A stretch of 64,000 nt of DNA from Candidatus Amulumruptor caecigallinarius. Lineage in GTDB: Bacteria > Bacteroidota > Bacteroidia > Bacteroidales > Muribaculaceae. The notes under the pieces are model-generated. The model was not told where the DNA came from. It saw only the letters and a program-made list of their open reading frames with translations, and made no database searches. The stretch covers positions 124,001 through 188,000 of the forward strand of contig CALUMU010000002.1 of assembly GCA_944321825.1 (NCBI GenBank). The letters run 5' to 3'. Below are positions 42,801 to 53,090 of this stretch, in pieces; the stretch's first letter is position 1, and every line of letters begins with the position of its first letter. The position numbers and the translations under genes are program-made.

Positions 42801-44213
42801 ATGAATCCGACACCAACTGTCGCTCCACATACACTTTTTATTAGTTCCATACTCGACACCATGGGACAATGGCTGACTACCGTGGCAGATGCGCTATGCG
42901 GCTACCCGCTGTTTGTGCTGCTGATTGGAGGCGGTCTGTTCCTGTTTTGCTACAGCGGCTTCACTTCTCTACGCCGTCTGCCGCACTCCATCAAAGTGCT
43001 CCGCACCAAGCAGAGTGCCGATGGGAAAGCCACAGGGCAAATCAGCTCGCTGCAAGCCCTTGCTTCGGCTGTATCTGCCACCATAGGCATGGGCAACATA
43101 GCCGGTGTAGCCATAGCGTTGATGATGGGAGGTCCTGGTGCGATATTCTGGATGTGGATGAGTGCTCTGGTAGGGATGTCTACGAAATACCATGAAGGAG
43201 TTCTGGCTATCAAGTATAAAGGACGTGACCGCGACGGCAATCCCCAAGGGGGTACTATGCACATCATCGAGCAGGGATTGGGGCGACGGTGGCGGCCTTT
43301 GGCTCTGACTTTTGCATTTGCCGGAATGTTGGGTACGCTTTGCATCCTCAATGCCAACCAGCTTGCCGAAGCCCTTGTGGCCGGCGTGTGGGACGGCAAC
43401 GACACCGTCGGCCTACGCTTCGGCATAGGCGTGGCTATAGCCGCAGTGGTGGCGTTGGTAGTGCTCGGAGGTATCAAACGCATAGCGAAAGTGGCTTCAT
43501 ATCTTGTCCCATTTATGGTGACGCTGTATTTCGTACTCGTGAGTTACATAATAGTTACACATATCCATGATGTCCCTCGGGTAATCGCCTCAATATTCAC
43601 TGAAGCATTCAATATCCGCGCCGGATGGGGTGCACTCGCGGGGATAGCCATCATAGGGGCGCGGCGTGCAGCATTTGTCAACGATGCCGGAATCGGCACC
43701 GCCACCATAATGCACGGAGCCTCCCGCAACACCGAACCTGTCAGAGAGGGACTTGTGGCGATGCTCGGACCGGCCATTGACTCAGGGCTGGTATGTACCC
43801 TGACAGCCTTGGCGATACTCCTGTGTGGCGACATCTCATCGGGCCAGCTGCAGGGTCTTACCGTGGCTATGCAGACGTTCCGCACGGCCATTCCCTACGG
43901 CGATATGTTTCTGTTGGCCATAGTGCTGTGTTTCGCTATGTCGTCCATGTTCAGCTATTCGTTTTACGGATTTACATGCGCCAGCTACCTGTGGGGACAA
44001 CGCAAAGCCCGGTGGTACACATACTTTTTCATCCTCTCGCTAATCCTGTTTGCGGTAGTCCCGCTCAAAGCTGCTGTGGGTCTCTGCGATTTGTTTTATG
44101 CCCTCATGGCTTTCCACACCATGCTCGCCCTCATACTTCTCCGTAAAAAAGTCAAAGAGGAAACACGCCGCTATTTCAACACTCAATTCCAAAATAAACA
44201 TTCAATATCATGA
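42801..44213 (+). CDS. Sodium:alanine symporter family protein (AGCS)
   Basis: A 470-residue membrane protein with about 11 helices. SATIGMGNIAGVAIALMMGGPGAIFWMW (in parts SATIGMGNIAGVA and GGPGAIFWMW) and STKYHEGVLAIKYKG are the AGCS signature; the family imports alanine or glycine with Na+. The 3' end overlaps the M18 aminopeptidase gene by 4 bp (ATGA), and the pairing is sensible: the peptidase releases amino acids and the symporter takes them up. Upstream lie the repeat module and its -7 boxes. Confidence 0.92.
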   Translation: MNPTPTVAPHTLFISSILDTMGQWLTTVADALCGYPLFVLLIGGGLFLFCYSGFTSLRRLPHSIKVLRTKQSADGKATGQISSLQALASAVSATIGMGNIAGVAIALMMGGPGAIFWMWMSALVGMSTKYHEGVLAIKYKGRDRDGNPQGGTMHIIEQGLGRRWRPLALTFAFAGMLGTLCILNANQLAEALVAGVWDGNDTVGLRFGIGVAIAAVVALVVLGGIKRIAKVASYLVPFMVTLYFVLVSYIIVTHIHDVPRVIASIFTEAFNIRAGWGALAGIAIIGARRAAFVNDAGIGTATIMHGASRNTEPVREGLVAMLGPAIDSGLVCTLTALAILLCGDISSGQLQGLTVAMQTFRTAIPYGDMFLLAIVLCFAMSSMFSYSFYGFTCASYLWGQRKARWYTYFFILSLILFAVVPLKAAVGLCDLFYALMAFHTMLALILLRKKVKEETRRYFNTQFQNKHSIS

Positions 44214-45511
44214 AAGATTTCGGCAATACCATATCCGGCCTGCTCAATTTCATGGATGCATCCGTGTGCAACTTCTATGCAGTACATACTTTGAGCCACA
44301 TACTTGATCATGCCGGCTTTACCAAACTTGACCGCCGGGACAGATGGGAGCTTCAAAGAAGCGGCAAGTACTATATCACCGTCAACGGTTCGGCCCTGTT
44401 CGCTTTCATAGTCGGCGATGGGGATGCTGCCGACGGATTCAAAATCATATCCGCCCATAGTGACTCTCCAGGGTTCCGCATCAAACCCAATGCAGCCATA
44501 GTCACTGACGGCAACATAGTCAAACTAAACACCGAGGTCTATGGCGGTCCGATACTCTACACATGGTTTGACCGTCCGCTGTCTGTTGCCGGGCGTGTGC
44601 TATTGCGTACTGACAACCCTCTGCGGCCAGAATCGCGGCTGATACGCATCGACCGTCCGTTGCTGACCATACCGCACCTTGCCATACATTTCAACCGACA
44701 GGTCAATGACGGCAACCATTTGTCACGCCAGAAAGACATGCTTCCGGTACTTGGACACATCTCCGACCGCACCGAAGCTGACGGACTGCTGATGCGCCTT
44801 GTCACCGAGCAGTTAGGAGTGGACAGCAGCCAAATACTCGACTTTGACCTCAACCTCTACGACACGACCAAAGGGTGCCTGTTAGGGCTTAACGACGAAT
44901 TTATCAGTTGTGGGCGTCTGGACGACCTTTCTATGGTACATGCAGCCGTATCGGCTCTCACAACATCCCACGGAAGCCAGCGTATGACCCGCGTCATGGC
45001 TATCTTTGACAACGAAGAGACAGGGAGCGGCACCAAACAAGGAGCGGCATCTCCTGTACTCGCCAACATTTGCCGGCGTATCTCGGCAGCTCTCGGCGGC
45101 AAAGAAGAGGATTATCTCCGGGCTGTGGCCTCATCGTTCATGGTGTCAGCCGACAATGCCCACGGCATACACCCCAACTACCCCGAAAAACATGACCCGA
45201 CTAATCGCCCTGTTCTCGGAGGTGGACCAGTCATAAAAATCAATGCCAACTGCAAGTATATGACCGATGCCGACTCTGCAGCCGTATTCCGTTCGGTATG
45301 CGAGGATGCCGGAGTCCCGTTCCAATATTTCGTCAACCACAGCGACGTGGCCGGAGGTTCGACTCTCGGCAACATCCTGACATCACAGATCGACCTGCGC
45401 GGAGTGGACATGGGAGCAGCCTTGTGGGCCATGCACTCTGTCAGAGAGACAGCTTCGGCTGACGACCACCTGATGACCATACGCGCTTTCACACGTTTTT
45501 ACGACTGCTAA
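44210..45511 (+). CDS. M18-family aminopeptidase
   Basis: A 433-residue cytosolic metallopeptidase. Zinc ligands and catalytic residues lie in ISAHSDSPGFRIKP, DNEETGSGTKQGA and FVNHSDVAGGSTLGN, with SADNAHGIHPNYPEKHDP as further family block. M18 enzymes remove N-terminal acidic or neutral residues from peptides. It is coupled to the AGCS symporter by a 4-bp overlap and followed 22 bp later by tatA. Confidence 0.95.
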   Translation: MKDFGNTISGLLNFMDASVCNFYAVHTLSHILDHAGFTKLDRRDRWELQRSGKYYITVNGSALFAFIVGDGDAADGFKIISAHSDSPGFRIKPNAAIVTDGNIVKLNTEVYGGPILYTWFDRPLSVAGRVLLRTDNPLRPESRLIRIDRPLLTIPHLAIHFNRQVNDGNHLSRQKDMLPVLGHISDRTEADGLLMRLVTEQLGVDSSQILDFDLNLYDTTKGCLLGLNDEFISCGRLDDLSMVHAAVSALTTSHGSQRMTRVMAIFDNEETGSGTKQGAASPVLANICRRISAALGGKEEDYLRAVASSFMVSADNAHGIHPNYPEKHDPTNRPVLGGGPVIKINANCKYMTDADSAAVFRSVCEDAGVPFQYFVNHSDVAGGSTLGNILTSQIDLRGVDMGAALWAMHSVRETASADDHLMTIRAFTRFYDC

Positions 45512-45533
45512 CACATACATCTAATAACTATTT

Positions 45534-45740
45534 ATGATACACGGATTTCTTAATCTCGGCACTGGCGAAATAATCCTGATTGTCGTAGTGATACTGCTGT
45601 TGTTCGGAGGCCGCAAGATTCCCGAATTGATGCGCGGCATAGGCAAAGGCGTGCGCTCGTTTAAAGACGGACTCAACGAAGTGACTGACGAGGTCAACCG
45701 TAAGGAGGATGAATCCGCCCGGAAAGAGTCAGACCAATAA
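45534..45740 (+). CDS. tatA: Sec-independent translocase subunit TatA/TatE
   Basis: A 68-residue protein with one N-terminal membrane helix ([22 protein letters not shown]) and the conserved hinge [16 protein letters not shown], then an amphipathic helix and a charged tail. TatA oligomers form the pore for folded proteins. It overlaps tatC, the substrate-receptor gene. Confidence 0.95.
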   Translation: MIHGFLNLGTGEIILIVVVILLLFGGRKIPELMRGIGKGVRSFKDGLNEVTDEVNRKEDESARKESDQ

Positions 45741-46542
45741 CGCCGGCGAAATGCCTTTCTGGGAGCATCTTGACGCTTTGCGCAAGGTGATTATCCAGGG
45801 ACTCCTGTTAGTGACGGCTGTTGGTACCGGCTGCTTTGCGGCTATGCCATGGCTCATGGACCGTGTCATATTGGCTCCGTGCAGCTCCGATTTCGTGCTG
45901 TACCGCTGGCTGGCCAGTGCCGGAAGCCGCTTCATGCCCGATTTTGCCCTGACATCGTTCGAGCTGCATCTGATCAACCTCAATCTGTCGACACAGTTCT
46001 TTCTCCATTTTTCACTGAGTCTGTGGTTGGCGGTCATACTGTCATTCCCTTGTCTGCTATATCTGATATGGACTTTCGTGCGGCCGGCCCTGCTTCCGTC
46101 CGAAAAGCGCGGAGCCCGCACAGCATATCTGCTCGGCACCGTCATGTTTTATATAGGCGTAGCCGTCGGCTATCTGCTTGTGTTTCCGCTTACGCTCCGG
46201 TTTCTTGCCACCTATAACCTGACCGAATCGGTCACTAACACGCTGTCGCTTGACTCCTACATGGACAATTTTCTGACCCTTATCCTGACCATGGGGATAG
46301 TCTTCGAACTCCCATTGGTTACATGGATGTTAGGTCGCCTGAGTATCATACACCGCTCTCTGTTCGCCAAATTCCGTCGCCATGCCGCAGTCGTCCTGCT
46401 GGTTCTATCCGCAGTGGTGACTCCCACCGGCGACCCGTTCACCCTCATGGTAGTATTTCTGCCTATCTACATGCTCTGGGAGTTTTCAGCCTTATTGGTT
46501 CCTAAGCAGCTGCCGTCATCGCCAGCCGATAAAACGGTCTAA
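45709..46542 (+). CDS. tatC: Sec-independent translocase subunit TatC
   Basis: A six-helix membrane protein with the TatC N-terminal signature [12 protein letters not shown]. TatC binds twin-arginine signal peptides and recruits TatA. Two starts are possible: ATG 45709, inside tatA and directly after AAGGAGG, giving 277 residues, or ATG 45751 (MPFWEHL), 10 bp after the tatA stop, giving 263 residues. The purine-rich site touches the first ATG almost without spacing, so the choice is open. No tatB gene is visible nearby, as is usual where TatA serves both roles. Confidence 0.93.
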   Translation: MNPPGKSQTNNAGEMPFWEHLDALRKVIIQGLLLVTAVGTGCFAAMPWLMDRVILAPCSSDFVLYRWLASAGSRFMPDFALTSFELHLINLNLSTQFFLHFSLSLWLAVILSFPCLLYLIWTFVRPALLPSEKRGARTAYLLGTVMFYIGVAVGYLLVFPLTLRFLATYNLTESVTNTLSLDSYMDNFLTLILTMGIVFELPLVTWMLGRLSIIHRSLFAKFRRHAAVVLLVLSAVVTPTGDPFTLMVVFLPIYMLWEFSALLVPKQLPSSPADKTV

Positions 46543-46578
46543 CTAACGTATTATTATAAAATATTTGAATTGAAATTA

Positions 46579-46609
46579 TTGCAATAATCACACGAAACGA
46601 TTACTTTTG
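46579..46609 (+). promoter_or_regulatory. Promoter of the rubrerythrin gene
   Basis: ATTG (46578-46581), 20 bp, then TACTTTTG (46602-46609). The transcript would carry about 90 nt of leader, including the hairpin at 46620-46654. Confidence 0.6.
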
Positions 46610-46619
46610 CATATATAAT

Positions 46620-46654
46620 GTATTCTCCGCCATACCTGACGGATGGCAGAATAC
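46620..46654 (+). other. Stem-loop in the rubrerythrin leader
   Basis: GTATTCT pairs with AGAATAC and GCCAT with ATGGC, with a two-base CC bulge on the 5' side and a loop ACCTGACGG. There is no T-run, so it is not a plain terminator; it begins about 10 nt after the -7 box. Confidence 0.5.
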
Positions 46655-46705
46655 ACGCTGACACGATTATTATTCTCATTAATTTAAAATTCCAATTGTT
46701 ATCTT

Positions 46706-47254
46706 ATGAAAAAGAAATGGATATGCACCGTTTGTGGCTATGTACACGAAGGTGATGAAGCTCCCGAACGCTGCCCCCAGTGCAAAGTTCCTGCAAGCAA
46801 ATTCAAAGAACTCGTTGAGGACACTCTCAATTTCGTGACCGAACACGAAATCGGCGTAGCCAAAGGTTGCGATGACGAAATGATAGCCGACCTCAATGCC
46901 CACTTCAACGGCGAGTGTACAGAAGTAGGCATGTATCTGGCCATGTCGCGTCAAGCCGACCGCGAAGGCTATCCCGAAGTTGCCGAAGCCTTCAAGCGTT
47001 ACGCCTGGGAAGAGGCCGAACATGCCGCAAAATTTGCCGAACTCCTCGGCGACGTGGTATGGGACACCAAGACCAACCTCGAAAAGCGTATGAATGCCGA
47101 GTCAGGAGCATGTGAGGACAAAATGCGCATCGCACGCCGCGCCAAGGAACTCAACCTTGATGCAATCCATGACACAGTGCATGAGATGGCTAAGGACGAA
47201 GCCCGTCACGGACGCGGATTCAAGGGCCTGTTTGACCGTTATTTCAAGAAATAA
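46706..47254 (+). CDS. Rubrerythrin with N-terminal rubredoxin domain (reverse rubrerythrin type)
   Basis: A 182-residue non-haem iron protein. Four cysteines C7, C10, C23 and C26 ([15 protein letters not shown]) form an N-terminal rubredoxin Fe(SCys)4 site, and the ferritin-like di-iron domain follows with [26 protein letters not shown] and [12 protein letters not shown] supplying Glu/His ligands. The rubredoxin-first order is that of reverse rubrerythrin. It reduces hydrogen peroxide in anaerobes, in keeping with an anaerobic gut host. Monocistronic. Confidence 0.95.
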   Translation: MKKKWICTVCGYVHEGDEAPERCPQCKVPASKFKELVEDTLNFVTEHEIGVAKGCDDEMIADLNAHFNGECTEVGMYLAMSRQADREGYPEVAEAFKRYAWEEAEHAAKFAELLGDVVWDTKTNLEKRMNAESGACEDKMRIARRAKELNLDAIHDTVHEMAKDEARHGRGFKGLFDRYFKK

Positions 47255-47275
47255 TCTGTCAACGGAATAAACCAC

Positions 47276-47316
47276 ATATCCCCCGGCTCGATTAATCCAT
47301 TGGGCCGGGGATATTT
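47276..47316 (+). terminator. Rubrerythrin terminator
   Basis: ATATCCCCCGGC and GCCGGGGATAT enclose a 16-nt loop, followed by TTTG. Confidence 0.75.
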
Positions 47317-47346
47317 GTCACAACACCGCACCGAACAATATCACAT

Positions 47347-48480
47347 ATGAAAACTGTCAGACGACATAAAACCATCACATCTCTGCTCGCCGCCGCAGCC
47401 ATAGCCATCGGAGGTATCCTGGCTGCAACAGCCCGACCTAACGACGGTATGCAACAGCCGCCTCAAAACGGCAATGTCGCCACCGTTAACCCGGTCAAAG
47501 AAAATACGACCTTTGCATTTGCCGGTGACATAATGCAAGGCACCACGTACCCTGAAGACGGAGCATCGTATCTGCCGGCTAATGACGGCAAAGACCTCTT
47601 TAAAGATGTGACCGAAGTGCTGTCTCAGGCAGATATCGCTGCGTCAAACAATGAAGGTACATTGCTTGATCGTGGCGGCACAGTCAAGCGATGCGGCGAC
47701 CCGGCGTTGTGCTATGCGTTCCGCACCCCGACAGCTTATGTGTCCAACCTCGTAAACAGCGGCATCGATTTCATGTCGATTGCCAACAACCATATCAACG
47801 ATTTTGGCCCGGAAGGTGTCCGCTCGACCGAAAACACCCTCCGCCAGGCCGGCATAGCCTACGCCGGGTTGCGCGACCGCTGTGAAACGGCCATCATCCA
47901 GCGTAACGGCAAGAAGATAGGATTTGCTGCATTCGGACATAACAAAGGGACGCTGAGCATCCTTGACATGGATGAGGTGGACCGCGTAGTCAAAGGTCTA
48001 AAACAGCAAGCTGACATAGTAGTCGTGTCATTTCATGGGGGCGGCGAAGGAGCGAAATTCTCCCACGTACCTTATGGGATGGAAAAATGTTTCGGAGAGG
48101 AGAGAGGGGATCTGCGTAAATTCACCCACCGTGCCATAGATGCCGGAGCAGATGTGATATACGGCCACGGACCCCACGTGACACGCGGAATCGAGCTATA
48201 CAACGACCGCATTATTATATATTCGTTAGGTAACTTTGCCACTCCTTACCGCGTCAATCTCAAGGGCATAAACGGCTACGCGCCGGTAGTGACAGTAACA
48301 GTCGGTTCTGACGGGCGTTTCATCGATGGGCAAATCCACTCGTTCATACAGCGCCGAGGCATAGGGCCGCGCAAAGACACGACTAACACAGTGGCGGCGC
48401 ACATGGCCCGGCTCTCACGCGCGGACTTTCCCGAATCTCCATTGACAATATCCAACGACGGTAAAATCTCCCGAAAATGA
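47347..48480 (+). CDS. Exported CapA-family metallophosphatase-like protein
   Basis: A 377-residue protein with an N-terminal signal or membrane anchor ([19 protein letters not shown]). [48 protein letters not shown] and [12 protein letters not shown] are the conserved blocks of the CapA (PGA_cap) family, a calcineurin-like fold. The founding member takes part in poly-gamma-glutamate capsule synthesis, but most Bacteroidota members are uncharacterised. It overlaps ligA by 4 bp (ATGA). Confidence 0.85.
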   Translation: MKTVRRHKTITSLLAAAAIAIGGILAATARPNDGMQQPPQNGNVATVNPVKENTTFAFAGDIMQGTTYPEDGASYLPANDGKDLFKDVTEVLSQADIAASNNEGTLLDRGGTVKRCGDPALCYAFRTPTAYVSNLVNSGIDFMSIANNHINDFGPEGVRSTENTLRQAGIAYAGLRDRCETAIIQRNGKKIGFAAFGHNKGTLSILDMDEVDRVVKGLKQQADIVVVSFHGGGEGAKFSHVPYGMEKCFGEERGDLRKFTHRAIDAGADVIYGHGPHVTRGIELYNDRIIIYSLGNFATPYRVNLKGINGYAPVVTVTVGSDGRFIDGQIHSFIQRRGIGPRKDTTNTVAAHMARLSRADFPESPLTISNDGKISRK

Positions 48481-50489
48481 CACCCGAAGAGGCACTCGCC
48501 CGCATATCATCGCTGCGTTCCGAACTCAATGAGCACAACCACAACTATTATGTGCTCAACAGCCCTACGATATCCGACTACGACTTTGACCAGCGGCTTA
48601 AAGAACTTGAGAAGCTGGAGCAGGAGTATCCGCAGTTTGACGACCCCAACAGTCCGACGCGCCGGGTAGGCAGCGACATAACCAAAGGATTCTCCCAGGC
48701 TGCACACATCTATCCCATGCTCTCTCTGAGCAATACCTACACGCCAGAGGAAGTGGATGATTTCGTCAACCGTGCACAAAAAGACCTCAACGGCGAGAAA
48801 GTCACCATAGTCGGCGAAATGAAATACGACGGCACGTCTATCTCCCTCATATATGAGGACGGACGGTTGGTCAGAGCCGTCACCCGCGGCGACGGTGAAA
48901 AGGGCGATGTAGTGACAGACAATGTACGCACCATACGCAGCATACCTTTGGAGTTAAGAGGCAGCGGATGGCCGCGCCGGTTTGAGATACGCGGCGAGAT
49001 ACTGCTCCCGTGGAAAGAATTCGACCGACTGAATGCCGAGCGTGAATTTAACGAAGAACCGCTCTTTGCCAATCCCCGCAATGCTGCTGCCGGCACTCTG
49101 AAGCTGCAAAACTCAGCCGAAGTTGCCCGACGCGGATTAGACGCGTACTTCTACTACATCCTGTCAGAAGACCTGCCGTATGATAATCATTATGACAACA
49201 TAATGGCTGCACGGCAATGGGGCTTCAAAGTCAGCGACATAATGCAGCCGCTTGAGACCACTGCGGAAGTTGACGAGTTCATCAGGCACTGGGACACGGC
49301 ACGCAAGGAACTGCCGGTGGCCACTGACGGACTGGTGTTTAAAGTCAACTCTCTCCGGCAGCAGCTCAATCTCGGCTACCGCGCCAAGTCGCCACGATGG
49401 GCTATCGCCTACAAGTTCCAGGCCGAACGCGCCCTGACCCAGTTGCGCTTCGTGTCATTTGAGGTCGGACGCATGGGCATTGTGACACCTGTGGCCAATC
49501 TTGACCCTGTATTGCTCTCAGGAACCATAGTGAAGCGGGCATCTCTCCACAATGAGGACATCATACGCACACTTGACATACACGAGCATGACATGCTGTA
49601 TGTGGAAAAAGGCGGCGAAATCATCCCTAAGATAACAGGTGTGGACCACGACGGACGCAAGCCGACAGCCATGCCCATCCAGTTTGTCACACACTGCCCT
49701 TCATGCGGCACACCGCTCATACGCGAAGAAGGTGAAGCGGCATGGATATGCCCTAACCGTTGGGGATGCCAACCACAGTTGATGGGCCGTGTCGAGCACT
49801 TCGCCGGGCGCCGCATGATGGATATCGACGGCATCGGAGAGGAAACCGTAGAGATGCTGTTCAGAGCTGGACTCGTCAGAGTCCCGGCCGACCTCTATGA
49901 CCTTACAGCCGAGCAGCTGATGGAACTCGAACACACCGGCCGTCGCAGTGCCCAGCGGATGATAGACGGCATCAAAGCCACTGTCGACGTCCCGTTCGAG
50001 CGTGTGGTATACGCCCTTTCGATACCATTCTGCGGAGAAACGGTGTCAAAACGCCTCGCCAAAAGCGTCAAGGATATAGATACACTCATGTCGCTGACAA
50101 CCGACCAGCTGACAGCTATTGAAGATGTAGGTCCACGTATAGCCAACAGCATCGTAGACTACTTCAGCCAACCAGCCAACCGCGACAATGTGGAGCGTCT
50201 GCGCAAAGCCGGATTGCAAATGGCACTGACCGTACAGGAAGGACTATCGTCAGGCAACCAGCTCGCAGGCAAGACTATAGTCATCTCCGGCACTTTCAAC
50301 CGGCACTCCCGTGACGAGTATAAGGACATGATCGAACGGCACGGAGGCAAGAGCTCCGGGTCGGTCTCTAAAAAGACCTCCTTCATCCTTGCCGGAGACA
50401 ATATGGGACCAGCCAAACTCGAGAAAGCCCGTTCGCTCGGCGTGCAGGTGCTCAATGAGGATGAATTTCTAAACATGATAGCTGACTGA
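48477..50489 (+). CDS. ligA: NAD-dependent DNA ligase
   Basis: A 670-residue ligase of normal length. Domain order: Ia and adenylation domain with the active-site lysine in MKYDGTS, OB fold ([15 protein letters not shown]), a four-Cys zinc site (CPSCGTPL and CPNRWGC), helix-hairpin-helix repeats ([26 protein letters not shown]) and a C-terminal BRCT domain ([10 protein letters not shown] to the end). It seals nicks in replication and repair using NAD+. It is coupled to the CapA gene upstream and to YqgE downstream (1-bp overlap). Confidence 0.98.
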   Translation: MTPEEALARISSLRSELNEHNHNYYVLNSPTISDYDFDQRLKELEKLEQEYPQFDDPNSPTRRVGSDITKGFSQAAHIYPMLSLSNTYTPEEVDDFVNRAQKDLNGEKVTIVGEMKYDGTSISLIYEDGRLVRAVTRGDGEKGDVVTDNVRTIRSIPLELRGSGWPRRFEIRGEILLPWKEFDRLNAEREFNEEPLFANPRNAAAGTLKLQNSAEVARRGLDAYFYYILSEDLPYDNHYDNIMAARQWGFKVSDIMQPLETTAEVDEFIRHWDTARKELPVATDGLVFKVNSLRQQLNLGYRAKSPRWAIAYKFQAERALTQLRFVSFEVGRMGIVTPVANLDPVLLSGTIVKRASLHNEDIIRTLDIHEHDMLYVEKGGEIIPKITGVDHDGRKPTAMPIQFVTHCPSCGTPLIREEGEAAWICPNRWGCQPQLMGRVEHFAGRRMMDIDGIGEETVEMLFRAGLVRVPADLYDLTAEQLMELEHTGRRSAQRMIDGIKATVDVPFERVVYALSIPFCGETVSKRLAKSVKDIDTLMSLTTDQLTAIEDVGPRIANSIVDYFSQPANRDNVERLRKAGLQMALTVQEGLSSGNQLAGKTIVISGTFNRHSRDEYKDMIERHGGKSSGSVSKKTSFILAGDNMGPAKLEKARSLGVQVLNEDEFLNMIAD

Positions 50490-51100
50490 TGAAACGACTC
50501 AACGACCATGGCATATTCGACATCAAGGTAGTGCACCGCGACATATTCCCGGGCAATATCCTTGTAGCCGAACCGTTTCTGCGTGAAGGGTACTTCAACC
50601 ACTCTGTCATTGCGCTTGTGGACTATTCACGTGACGACGGTGCCATGGGTGTGGTTATGAACAATGCAATCAGTGCTGTCAAGCTCCAGGATATTTTACC
50701 GACTGTCAAATGTGACGATCCCGTCCCCGTGTTTTGCGGGGGACCTGTCGCATCTGACCGCATTTACTTCCTGCATACCCTCGGCCATCTTTTCCCTGAC
50801 GACATCCAGATAAGCGACGGCCTCTATGTCGGACGTGATTTCGCCACTGCTACCGACTATGTCAATTCAGGTTATCCCCTTGAAGGGCGGCTGCGCTTCT
50901 TTATCGGTTACAGCGGCTGGGAGCCTAAACAGCTTGAAAAGGAATGTCTGGAAAATGTATGGGCTGTAAGCCCCGCAGTCCTTTCAGCCGAAGAAGCCTT
51001 GACCGGCAGCGATGATGCCTATTGGCACAAGACAGTCAGACGGTTAGGTGACGAGTACCGCCAATGGCTGCTGCATCCTAAGAATCCATCGCTCAATTAA
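50489..51100 (+). CDS. YqgE/AlgH family protein
   Basis: A 203-residue protein. ILVAEPFLREGYFNHSVIAL and GAMGVVMNNA (start of the family fold), CGGPVASDRIYFLHTLG and RFFIGYSGWEPKQLEKE are typical of the YqgE/AlgH family, whose molecular role is not settled. It starts in the ligA stop (TGATG) and its last 8 bases overlap the 3' end of the convergent MATE gene. Confidence 0.92.
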   Translation: MKRLNDHGIFDIKVVHRDIFPGNILVAEPFLREGYFNHSVIALVDYSRDDGAMGVVMNNAISAVKLQDILPTVKCDDPVPVFCGGPVASDRIYFLHTLGHLFPDDIQISDGLYVGRDFATATDYVNSGYPLEGRLRFFIGYSGWEPKQLEKECLENVWAVSPAVLSAEEALTGSDDAYWHKTVRRLGDEYRQWLLHPKNPSLN

Positions 51101-52469
51101 CCTCAGCCGGACGCAGCTTCCTGAAAGCCCTGCGCTGCACTATGACCGCAGCCGTGATGACCATGATGCCCGTGATAATCCACGTTATAGGGTAAATGTT
51201 CATCAACACCTCAAACGAGCGGTATTTCATGGCATAAGTATATATCCACACCAAGCGCAGCACACAGGTGCCGAATATGGTCAGCACCATCGGTGTCATC
51301 GAATATCCCAACGCTCGCATATATGACCCCGACACTTCATAGCTGCTGGCTAAACACTGCATGACGAGCACCGTGTGGAAACGTATCAAGCCGAACTCCA
51401 CCACTTCCGGGTCGCTTGTGAAAACACTGAGACACACACTGCCCTGCCAAGTAATCAGCAGGTTGGTAAGTCCGCAGAGCACCACGCTGTAAACCATGCA
51501 GATGCCGACCACTTTGCGGCAACGGTCAGTATTTCCGGCTCCATAATTTTGCCCTGCGAAAGCTATGGCTGCTGCACAGAATCCGGCTATGATGTAATAG
51601 CAATACACCTCGTAGGTCAAGGCGGCAGCACTTCCGGCTATGGCATCAGAGCCGAATTTGTTGATGGCCGACTGAATGAATATGTTGGATATCGAAAACA
51701 CCATGCCCTGCAATCCGGCGGGTATACCTATCTGGAGCATCTTCCTGAAATCCGACCCATGGAGCGTCCAGCGGCCTAAATGGAGCGTCACCGGTTCGGG
51801 TTCCCGTGTGAGAAAATACACTATTATCGCAGCATTGACACCGTTGGCTATGACCGTGGCCCATGCCACGCCGCTGACACCGAAATCGAAGACGGCCACA
51901 AAGACCCAGTCAAGCACAAAATTGCACACTGTGGCCACAAGAAGCGAATAAAACGGAAGTTTCGTATCCCCCACACTCCTCATTATTGCCGAGCCGAAAT
52001 TATATATCATTGCAAACGGCATCCCGCAGAAATATATGCGCAGATATGTAGTGGCCAGATCTATCACGTCAGGCGGAGCACTCATAGCCTCCAATATCGG
52101 ACGGGCAAGACACACTCCCATGACAAGCAGCAACAGTCCGGACAGCAGCGCGATGACAGCCACCGTGGAGATTGAACGCCGCACCGCATTGTGGTCGCGA
52201 TGGCCGAGGTAGTTGGCTATGACCACATTGGCACCGACAGCTATGCCGAGAAACAGATTGACAAGTATGCTGATGATAGGGCCGTTGCTCCCGACAGCTG
52301 CGATAGCCTCGCTTGAAGAATAATGCCCCACCATGGCCACATCCACCGCATTGAACGACTGCTGAAGGATGCCGCTCGCTATCAACGGCATGGTAAACAT
52401 GAAAATCTTGCCCCACAATGGTCCGTGGAGCATATCCATCTGTGATGACTTCTGTATTCCTTCCTTCAT
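51093..52469 (-). CDS. MATE-family efflux transporter
   Basis: A 458-residue membrane protein with 12 helices in two homologous halves. MPLIASGILQQSFNAVDVAMVG and GVGSNGP-like AAVGSNGPI mark the N-lobe; GIPAGLQGMVFSISN starts the C-lobe. The family exports drugs, dyes or metabolites with Na+ or H+. It is preceded by a palindromic divergent promoter element at 52478-52551, which provides a TAACTTTG box. Confidence 0.92.
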   Translation of the reverse strand: MKEGIQKSSQMDMLHGPLWGKIFMFTMPLIASGILQQSFNAVDVAMVGHYSSSEAIAAVGSNGPIISILVNLFLGIAVGANVVIANYLGHRDHNAVRRSISTVAVIALLSGLLLLVMGVCLARPILEAMSAPPDVIDLATTYLRIYFCGMPFAMIYNFGSAIMRSVGDTKLPFYSLLVATVCNFVLDWVFVAVFDFGVSGVAWATVIANGVNAAIIVYFLTREPEPVTLHLGRWTLHGSDFRKMLQIGIPAGLQGMVFSISNIFIQSAINKFGSDAIAGSAAALTYEVYCYYIIAGFCAAAIAFAGQNYGAGNTDRCRKVVGICMVYSVVLCGLTNLLITWQGSVCLSVFTSDPEVVEFGLIRFHTVLVMQCLASSYEVSGSYMRALGYSMTPMVLTIFGTCVLRLVWIYTYAMKYRSFEVLMNIYPITWIITGIMVITAAVIVQRRAFRKLRPAEVN

Positions 52470-52477
52470 AATAGATA

Positions 52478-52551
52478 CTGACGGCGGTGCAAAGTTAGAT
52501 AATCTATCCGAATTAAAACAGATTCTTAATCTAACTTTGCACCACCGTCAG
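52478..52551. promoter_or_regulatory. Palindromic divergent promoter element
   Basis: CTGACGGCGGTGCAAAGTTAG and AT (52478-52500) is repeated in inverted form at 52529-52551 with one mismatch out of 23. Each arm contains TAACTTTG, a perfect -7 box: the left one on the minus strand points at the MATE gene, the right one on the plus strand points towards 52560-52740. The 28-bp loop also holds AATCT/AGATT. Confidence 0.7.
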
Positions 52552-52741
52552 ATGGTATCAATACCATAGCAGCCGTGGCAGCATCTAATGCCTGCGGAGC
52601 ATTTTGGCCACCGTAATGATTCGCGGCACAAGAGTGCGAGGAAGCGATTTCTACTGACCCCCTTTTTGTCCACCCTGCCACCTTCTCAGAAAATGGAAAT
52701 CGCCAACTGCTTGATTCATCAGCAGTTGGCGATTTGTGTTG
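52552..52741. other. Intergenic stretch between MATE promoter and tRNA-Gln
   Basis: No supported gene. It contains a small palindrome ATGGTAT-CA-ATACCAT (52552-52567 region) and a perfect 14-bp hairpin AAATCGCCAACTGC/GCAGTTGGCGATTT (about 52697-52735) that can serve as terminator of the minus-strand tRNA-Gln transcript. Confidence 0.5.
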
Positions 52742-52812
52742 TTGCCTTGGAAGGATTCGAACCCTCACAGGCGGAACCAGAATCCGACGTGCTACCATTA
52801 CACCACAAGGCA
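52742..52812 (-). tRNA. tRNA-Gln (anticodon CTG)
   Basis: On the minus strand the acceptor TGCCTTG pairs with CAAGGCA, A is the discriminator and CCA is not encoded. The D arm has TGTAATGGTAGCAC, the anticodon loop is TTCTGGT between CGGA and TCCG, and the T arm is GAGGG-TTCGAAT-CCTTC. The length is 71 nt. Confidence 0.92.
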
Positions 52813-52840
52813 AAATGTTGTCGTTTCGTTTTGACGATTG

Positions 52841-52871
52841 CAAAGTTAAGGAGTTTTCTCAATTCTGCAAA
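52841..52871 (-). promoter_or_regulatory. Promoter of tRNA-Gln
   Basis: TTTG (complement of 52868-52871), a 19-bp spacer and TAACTTTG (complement of 52841-52848) make a consensus promoter about 30 bp before the tRNA. Confidence 0.8.
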
Positions 52872-53021
52872 ATTTTTCTATAGATTTTTGAGAAAAAAAT
52901 GTTCTCAAACTCAACGGGCAGCTCAACAAGCCCAACAAGACAGATCCAACGGCAATAGGTTTGCCAGCAAAACAAATATATGGCATCACAAATCTGCTAA
53001 GTTCACCTACTTGTTGCAGAC

Positions 53022-53067
53022 AGAAAAGCGACAGGAGACACTCTGAACTCAGAGAGACCTCCTGTCG
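53022..53067 (-). terminator. Pullulanase terminator
   Basis: CGACAGGAG and CTCCTGTCG pair (9 bp) with an inner CTCTGA/TCAGAG hairpin; on the minus strand the stem is followed by CTTTTCTG. It is 24 bp after the pullulanase stop. Confidence 0.75.
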
Positions 53068-53090
53068 ATATGTGCAAGTATTATTTAAGC

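Noticed and set aside
52478-52551. Invertible promoter switch
   Set aside because: The segment between the inverted arms is only 28 bp, shorter than known invertible promoters, and no site-specific recombinase gene is in the window.
52526-53046. Reading frames on both strands across the tRNA-Gln gene
   Set aside because: They read through the tRNA and its promoter or terminator and show no coding signature; the tRNA fold explains the sequence.
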